Assembly: GCA_039916225.1 (NCBI GenBank)
Contig: JBDSLU010000462.1
Coordinates: forward strand, 1 to 19,503
Length of the DNA stretch: 19,503 nt
From: JBDSLU01 sp039916225
Lineage (GTDB): Bacteria; Acidobacteriota; Vicinamibacteria; Vicinamibacterales; Vicinamibacteraceae
Direction: 5' to 3'
Under the pieces are notes generated by a model. That model worked only from the letters and a program-made list of their open reading frames with translations. It was not told the origin of the DNA and ran no database searches. Positions 15,189-19,503 of the stretch are shown here, piece after piece. The position numbers and the translations under genes are program-made. Position 1 is the stretch's first letter, and each line of letters begins with the position of its first letter.

Positions 15189-15210
15189 GGAGACTGGGCG
15201 GAGACTGGGC
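15189..15210. repeat. 11-bp perfect tandem duplication in the gpsA-ftsY gap
   Basis: GGAGACTGGGC occurs twice in direct succession, at 15189-15199 and 15200-15210, ending one base before the gpsA stop codon. The rest of the 113-bp gap is GC-rich and holds only the ftsY promoter candidate. Confidence 0.75.
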
Positions 15211-15211
15211 G

Positions 15212-16225
15212 TCAGCCGCGGCGGGCGTCGGCTTCGCTCTTTTGCGGCCGCAGCATGAGCTCGGCGAGCGCCGCCTTGGGCGTGCGCACGCCGTCGATGA
15301 CCGCCTGCATCTGCTGGGTGATCGGCAACTCGACGCCGTGCCGGGCCCCGAGGTCGAGCGCGGCCTGCGCCGTCCGCAGGCCTTCGGCGACCATGCGCTG
15401 CCCTCGCAGGATGTCGTCGAGCGAGCGGCCGCGGCCGAGCTCGATGCCGGCTTGACGATTGCGGCTGCGATGGCCGGTGCAGGTCAGCACCAGATCACCG
15501 AGGCCACTCAGGCCGGCCAGCGTGTCGGGCCGCCCCCCCATCGCCGTCGCGAGCCGTGACACCTCGACGAGCCCGCGGGTGATGAGCGCCGCCATCGCGT
15601 TGTGGCCAAGCCCGAGGCTTTCGACGACACCGGCGGCAATCGCCACGACGTTCTTGAGCGCGCCCCCGATCTCGACACCGGCGACGTCGTCGGTGCCGTA
15701 CAGCCGCAGCGACGGTCCGCGGAACTCCGCCTGCACCAGCGACGCCGCCTCGGCCGACGTCGACGCCACGACGACAGCGGTCGGCAAGCCGGCGGCGACT
15801 TCCGCCGCGAAGGTCGGGCCGGACAGCACCGCCACCGGCCGCGTCGGGCCGGCCTCGTCGGCGATGACCTGCGACATGCGGAACAGCGTGCCGTGCTCGA
15901 GGCCCTTGGCGGCGCTGACGAACGGCACCGCCGCCGGCGCGATGGCCACCGCGCGATGGACGACGGCGCGCAGGCCCTGCGACGGCACCGCGACCACGAC
16001 CAGCGTGGCGCCGCCGATGGCGTCTTCGAGCGACGCGGTCGGGCGCACGCCATCGAGCACGACGTCTGGCAGGTAGTCGGCGTTGATGCGCGTCGTGGCG
16101 AGGCGATCGACGAGCGCGGCGTCGCGGCCCCACAGACGGACGTCGTGGCCGAGACGGGCCAGGTGCACGGCGAGCGCCGTGCCCCAGCTGCCCGCACCCA
16201 GCACGGCGACCGCGCGCGTGCCCAT
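15212..16225 (-). CDS. gpsA: Glycerol-3-phosphate dehydrogenase [NAD(P)+]
   Basis: A 337-aa enzyme that reduces dihydroxyacetone phosphate to sn-glycerol-3-phosphate for phospholipid synthesis. The N-terminal nucleotide-binding fold starts VAVLGAGSWGTALAVHLA. Other motifs are FVSAAKGLE, VLSGPTFAAEVA, GALKNVVAIAAG with the catalytic lysine, and GLSGLGDLVLTCTGHRSRN. The frame runs far upstream through plsY, but the ATG at 16225 gives the conserved N-terminus and overlaps the plsY stop by one base (TGATG). It directly follows plsY, the next enzyme in the same pathway. Confidence 0.97.
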   Translation of the reverse strand: MGTRAVAVLGAGSWGTALAVHLARLGHDVRLWGRDAALVDRLATTRINADYLPDVVLDGVRPTASLEDAIGGATLVVVAVPSQGLRAVVHRAVAIAPAAVPFVSAAKGLEHGTLFRMSQVIADEAGPTRPVAVLSGPTFAAEVAAGLPTAVVVASTSAEAASLVQAEFRGPSLRLYGTDDVAGVEIGGALKNVVAIAAGVVESLGLGHNAMAALITRGLVEVSRLATAMGGRPDTLAGLSGLGDLVLTCTGHRSRNRQAGIELGRGRSLDDILRGQRMVAEGLRTAQAALDLGARHGVELPITQQMQAVIDGVRTPKAALAELMLRPQKSEADARRG

Positions 16226-16815
16226 CAGATCGCCAGCGGGCGCTCGGTGCCCGAACGCAGCCGCGTGATGTTGGCGTGGTGCTTCACCACGATCACCGCG
16301 GCGACCGCCACCGCCGCTTCCTTGACGAACGTCGGCTCGGACCACGCCGTCGCGCCGACGAGCGCCAGCGTCGCCGCCAGCGAACCGAGCGACACCAGGC
16401 GCGTCGACCACACCACCGCGACGAACACGACGACCGCCGCCAGCGCCGCCACCGGGGCCAGCACGGCGAACGCACCGCTCGCCGTGGCGACGCCCTTGCC
16501 GCCGCGGAAGCGCAGCCAGATCGGCGCCACGTGTCCGACGACCGAGGCGACGGCGGCCAGGGCCACAGCCGCATCGCTGGCGTGGGCCTGCCGCGCCAGC
16601 CAGACGGCGATCGCGCCCTTGGCGGCGTCGGCGACCGCGACCAGCAGGCCGATCGCCGGCGTGGTCGCACGCCACGCGTTGGTCGCGCCGACGTTGCCGC
16701 TGCCGATCTGCCTGACGTCGAGGTGAGCGACGCGACGCACGGCGAGCAGGGCGACGGGAATCGAGCCGAGGGCGTAGGCGGCCGCGACGGCGAGGCCGTC
16801 GGCCGGCAGGCTCAT
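16225..16815 (-). CDS. plsY: Glycerol-3-phosphate acyltransferase PlsY
   Basis: A 196-aa membrane acyltransferase that uses acyl-phosphate to make lysophosphatidic acid, the first step of phospholipid synthesis. The three family motifs are present: GSIPVALL, IGSGNVGATN and GHVAPIWLRFRGGKGVAT; the C-terminal HHANITRLRSGTE is also typical. About five hydrophobic helices are visible. The ATG at 16815 overlaps the cinA stop as ATGA, and is preferred over an in-frame start ten codons upstream. It pairs with gpsA, which supplies its substrate. Confidence 0.96.
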   Translation of the reverse strand: MSLPADGLAVAAAYALGSIPVALLAVRRVAHLDVRQIGSGNVGATNAWRATTPAIGLLVAVADAAKGAIAVWLARQAHASDAAVALAAVASVVGHVAPIWLRFRGGKGVATASGAFAVLAPVAALAAVVVFVAVVWSTRLVSLGSLAATLALVGATAWSEPTFVKEAAVAVAAVIVVKHHANITRLRSGTERPLAI

Positions 16816-18140
16816 CGCGCCGCCTGACGTCCGGCCTGCTCCCACGTGCCGGGCGTGGCGTCGGCGCCGCCGTCGGTGTCGGCCAACGCCCGGCGCACCA
16901 GATCGATGGCGCCGAGGCTGGCGAAGGTCTTCACGTAGGTCCGCTCACCCGGGTAGCGGTTCGTCTTGACGACCGGCGGTCCGCCCGGATGCGCGACGGC
17001 CAGGCACACGGTCCCGACCGGCTTGCTCTCGCTGCCACCGCCCGGTCCGGCGATGCCGGTGATGCCGACGCCGACTTCGACGCCAGCGAGGCGGCGCACG
17101 CCTTCGGCCATGGCGGCGGCGACGACTTCGCTGACCGCGCCGTGCGCGGCGATGTCGGCCTCCGCCACGCCGAGGAGCGACACCTTGGCCTCGTTGCTGT
17201 AGGCGACGACGGCGCGCTCCACCCAGCCCGAGCTGCCCGGAATGTCGGTGAGCCGCGAAGTGACCAGACCGCCGGTGCAGGATTCAGCCACCGCGATCCG
17301 CCAGCCGCGTGCCGACAGCAGCGCGCCGACGACGGCTTCGATCGAGCGGCCGTCGGTACTGATCACGTGCGGACCGAGCACCCCGGTGACTTCATCGACG
17401 CCCTGCTGCAGCGCGATGGCGGCCGGCGCGGCGTCGGCACGGGCGTGGAGCTGGAGCTCGAGCTGTCCGGCCGACGCCAGGATGGTCGCCTCGATCGGCA
17501 CCTCGCGCTCGCTCCAGGCGCGGTAGAGCGGCTGCAGGCGCTCCTCGGCATGCGATTCACCGAGGCCGGCGACGAGCACGGTGCGCATGTGCATCCGCGT
17601 CGCCGGCGCGCGCACCGCCAGGCGGCCTTGCAGCAGCGTCTCGAGCATCGGCTTGAGCTCGCGCGGCGGACCGGGCAGCAGAATCAGCACCTGCGCGCCG
17701 GACTCGACCCACTGCCCCGGCGCCGTGCCGTTGCTGTTGTCCAGCGCCACGCCGTCGGCGACGACCAGCGCCTGACGGCGATTGATCGGCGGCATCGGGA
17801 TGCCACGAGCGGCGAAGCGGGTCTCGAGCTTGGCGATGATCCCGGCGTTCTCGATCAAGGGACGTCCGACCACGCGGGCGACGGCATCGCGCGTGACGTC
17901 GTCGTCGGTCGGACCGAGGCCGCCGGTCAGGACGACGAGATCGACGCGCGTCAGGGCGTCGGCGAGGACCCGCGCCAGGGCATCGACGCGATCGCCGACG
18001 ATGTGCTTGGCGCCGACCCGGATGCCGAGCCCGGCGAGTCCATCGGTGACGGTCAGCGAGTTGGTGTCGAGCCGCGGCGGCACGAGCAATTCGCTGCCGA
18101 CGGCGATGATCTCGGCCGTGGTGAGCGGCGACAGGGTCAC
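16812..18140 (-). CDS. cinA: CinA family protein (MoCF domain plus nicotinamide-nucleotide amidase)
   Basis: A 442-aa CinA. The N-terminal MoCF/COG1058 domain (about 8-170) has AEIIAVGSELL, LDTNSLTVTDGLAGLGI, VLTGGLGPTDDDVTRDAVA and LLPGPPRELKPM. The C-terminal PncC-type domain (about 265-425) has VAESCTGGLVTSRLTDIPGS, with the catalytic-site Ser, and GITGIAGPGGGSESKPVGTV; it deamidates NMN in pyridine nucleotide salvage. Two complete domains are present. The start is GTG, 10 nt after the pgpA stop; a nearby ATG gives only a five-codon frame. The name reflects competence genes, but competence is not implied. Confidence 0.94.
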   Translation of the reverse strand: MTLSPLTTAEIIAVGSELLVPPRLDTNSLTVTDGLAGLGIRVGAKHIVGDRVDALARVLADALTRVDLVVLTGGLGPTDDDVTRDAVARVVGRPLIENAGIIAKLETRFAARGIPMPPINRRQALVVADGVALDNSNGTAPGQWVESGAQVLILLPGPPRELKPMLETLLQGRLAVRAPATRMHMRTVLVAGLGESHAEERLQPLYRAWSEREVPIEATILASAGQLELQLHARADAAPAAIALQQGVDEVTGVLGPHVISTDGRSIEAVVGALLSARGWRIAVAESCTGGLVTSRLTDIPGSSGWVERAVVAYSNEAKVSLLGVAEADIAAHGAVSEVVAAAMAEGVRRLAGVEVGVGITGIAGPGGGSESKPVGTVCLAVAHPGGPPVVKTNRYPGERTYVKTFASLGAIDLVRRALADTDGGADATPGTWEQAGRQAAR

Positions 18141-18150
18141 AGCGAGACTC

Positions 18151-18666
18151 TCATAGCCAGCCTGGGAAGGCCCACAGCAGGCCGCGCATGATCGCGTAGC
18201 CCCAGATGCCGGCGAGCACGTCGTCGCACATCACCCCGTAGCCGCCCGGGAGGCGCTCGGCGCGGCCGGCCGGAAACGGCTTGATGACGTCGCAGACGCG
18301 GAACACCAGGAAGGCGACCAGCCACCCGGTCAGGCTCAGTGGCAGGAAGAGCGTGGTGACTAGCATGCCGACGACTTCGTCGATGACGACGGGGCCGGGA
18401 TCGATGCGGCCGAAATAGGTCTCGGCGGACGACGCGGCCCACACGCCGGCGGCGAACAGCAGGATGAGCGCCGCACCTTCGGCCCACCAGGGCGCCACCT
18501 GCCGCAGCCCGATGGCCAATGCCAGACCGGGAATCGAGCCGAACGTGCCGGGCGCGAACGGGACGAACCCGATGCCAGCGACGGTCGCGACGAGCACGGG
18601 CAGGGTCAGCGGGCGGCGGGGCGCCGCGCCACCAGGGCGCGAGCTGCCGTCGACGGGAACGTTCAT
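18151..18666 (-). CDS. pgpA: Phosphatidylglycerophosphatase A
   Basis: A 171-aa membrane phosphatase that removes phosphate from phosphatidylglycerophosphate to give phosphatidylglycerol. Motifs are GIGFVPFAPGTFGS (about 31-44), VVIDEVVGM, and VFRVCDVIKPFPAGRAERLP followed by GGYGVMCDDVLAG. About four hydrophobic helices are visible. Its ATG overlaps the upstream RDD gene as ATGA, and it is followed by cinA, an association often seen in bacteria. Confidence 0.95.
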   Translation of the reverse strand: MNVPVDGSSRPGGAAPRRPLTLPVLVATVAGIGFVPFAPGTFGSIPGLALAIGLRQVAPWWAEGAALILLFAAGVWAASSAETYFGRIDPGPVVIDEVVGMLVTTLFLPLSLTGWLVAFLVFRVCDVIKPFPAGRAERLPGGYGVMCDDVLAGIWGYAIMRGLLWAFPGWL

Positions 18667-19503
18667 TCGGCGCGGGTGTCCCCGGCTCGTCCCTCACGCA
18701 CCACGTCGGTGCCAGCGAGACGATCGTAGAGCGAGCGGCGGTCGGCACCGAGCAGGGCCGGCAGGAAGCCGATGCCGGCGGCGGGGACGGTGAGCACCTG
18801 AATCAGCGCGCGGACGATGGCCGGCGCCAGTCGCACCGGCCGGCCGCCCGCTTCGACGACGGCCAGACCGAACGCCGCCTTGCCGAACGTCCGACCGGCG
18901 AGCACGGTGCACATCGACAGATATCCGACGGCCAGCAGCACCAGGAAGACGGCGAGCGGCGCCAGTGGCAGGCGCTCGGCCTCGCCGAGATCGACACCCG
19001 TGGCGCGTAAGGTGGCCAGCACTATCGCCGCATCGACAGCGGCGAGCACCGCGACATCGACCAGGCCGGCGAGCATCCGCGGCCCGAGCGGCGCGGCCGC
19101 GCCGTCGGCCTCGACGGCTGACGCTTCGGACTCGACGTCCCGGCTCGGCTCGACCAGTGGCACGCGGCGCGTCTCGACGGCCGCCGGCGGCTCGACGTCG
19201 GGACTCGGAGCCTGGCGGACGCGCGCGAACCCGGCCGACACCGAGCCGGATGCCTCGCGGCCGGGCAGGATCAAGGCTCCGCCGCCGGCCCGGACGTCGC
19301 CGCCGAGCGGCGTGCCACCGAGCGTGAGCGAGAGATCGGGATCGGGTTCGGGCGGCGGCGCGAACGACAGCGCATCGAACTCGAGCCGGGCCTCGACGCG
19401 CGGCTCGGTATCCGCCTCGGCCATCGACGGGGCGGACGCGGCGTGCAAGGCGAACGATTCGGTCGCCGCCGCCGCCAGTGGCTCCGGCGCGAGTGCCTGG
19501 GCC
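18663..19503 (-). CDS. RDD-family membrane protein, 5'-partial
   Basis: The frame has no stop before the right edge, so the start lies outside the window; 279 residues are visible. The first about 140 are low-complexity, rich in Ala, Pro, Glu and Asp, and probably disordered and cytoplasmic. The RDD domain follows: GPRMLAGLVDVAVLAAVDAA with the Arg and Asp, a second helix near LAPLAVFLVLLAVGYLSMC, AGRTFGKAAFGLAVV, and a third near VLTVPAAGIGFLPALL, then SLYDRLAGTDVV. A TTG at 19448 could start translation internally, but the upstream codons continue the same composition. The function of RDD proteins is mostly unknown; transport has been suggested for some. Confidence 0.8.
   Translation of the reverse strand, partial: AQALAPEPLAAAATESFALHAASAPSMAEADTEPRVEARLEFDALSFAPPPEPDPDLSLTLGGTPLGGDVRAGGGALILPGREASGSVSAGFARVRQAPSPDVEPPAAVETRRVPLVEPSRDVESEASAVEADGAAAPLGPRMLAGLVDVAVLAAVDAAIVLATLRATGVDLGEAERLPLAPLAVFLVLLAVGYLSMCTVLAGRTFGKAAFGLAVVEAGGRPVRLAPAIVRALIQVLTVPAAGIGFLPALLGADRRSLYDRLAGTDVVREGRAGDTRAE

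Noticed and set aside
13209..15455. Long plus-strand open frame (748 codons) opposite ribD and ftsY
   Set aside because: It is antisense to clear enzymes, has Arg/His/Asp-rich shadow composition and no family motif; GC-rich third positions make such frames common.
16226..16675. Upstream extension of the gpsA frame by 150 codons
   Set aside because: The added sequence is Gly/Arg-rich shadow of plsY; the conserved GAGSWGTALA N-terminus fixes the start at 16225.

Overview
The window is very GC-rich and tightly packed, with many GTG starts and 1-4 nt gene overlaps. The gene order, the TPR and DUF2336-like accessory genes, and the surface protein with 'VERSM(Y/F)'-type repeat domains together suggest an Acidobacteriota bacterium, possibly of the Vicinamibacteria. 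That placement is inference from protein style; no rRNA or other marker is present to confirm it.

Layout. At the left edge (1-2358, + strand) is the 3' part of a large secreted or surface protein. It has repeated fibronectin type III modules, a DUF4082-like domain, a Ca-binding DxDGDG segment and three C-terminal beta repeats. It converges on a long minus-strand series that fills 2493-19503. In transcription order (right to left) this holds: an RDD membrane protein (cut by the right edge), pgpA, cinA, plsY, gpsA; then ftsY, ribD, ribE, ribBA; then a 334-bp non-coding gap with an inverted heptanucleotide repeat; then ffh, rpsP, khpA, rimM, trmD, rplS, rnhB; then a 642-aa TPR protein, a small membrane protein, a ThiE/TenI-family protein and a DUF2336-like helical-repeat protein.

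How the genes work together. pgpA, plsY and gpsA supply glycerol-3-phosphate and build or trim phospholipid precursors. cinA recycles damaged pyridine nucleotides. ffh and ftsY are the two protein halves of the signal recognition particle pathway. ribD, ribE and ribBA encode most of riboflavin synthesis; lumazine synthase (ribH) is not in the window. The ffh-rplS block is the classic ribosome and tRNA maturation cluster. Most adjacent genes overlap or lie within about 50 nt, so translational coupling and polycistronic transcription are likely. Two promoters can be argued from sequence: one with -35 and -10 boxes before ffh, and an extended -10 box placed so that ftsY would be transcribed without a leader.

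I found no defence system, prophage, transposase, CRISPR array, tRNA or rRNA. Most of the window is core housekeeping DNA. The most unusual items are the inverted heptad repeat between ribBA and ffh, the predicted leaderless ftsY promoter, the basic N-terminal extension of RibBA, and a thiamine-family enzyme whose motifs fall between ThiE and TenI.
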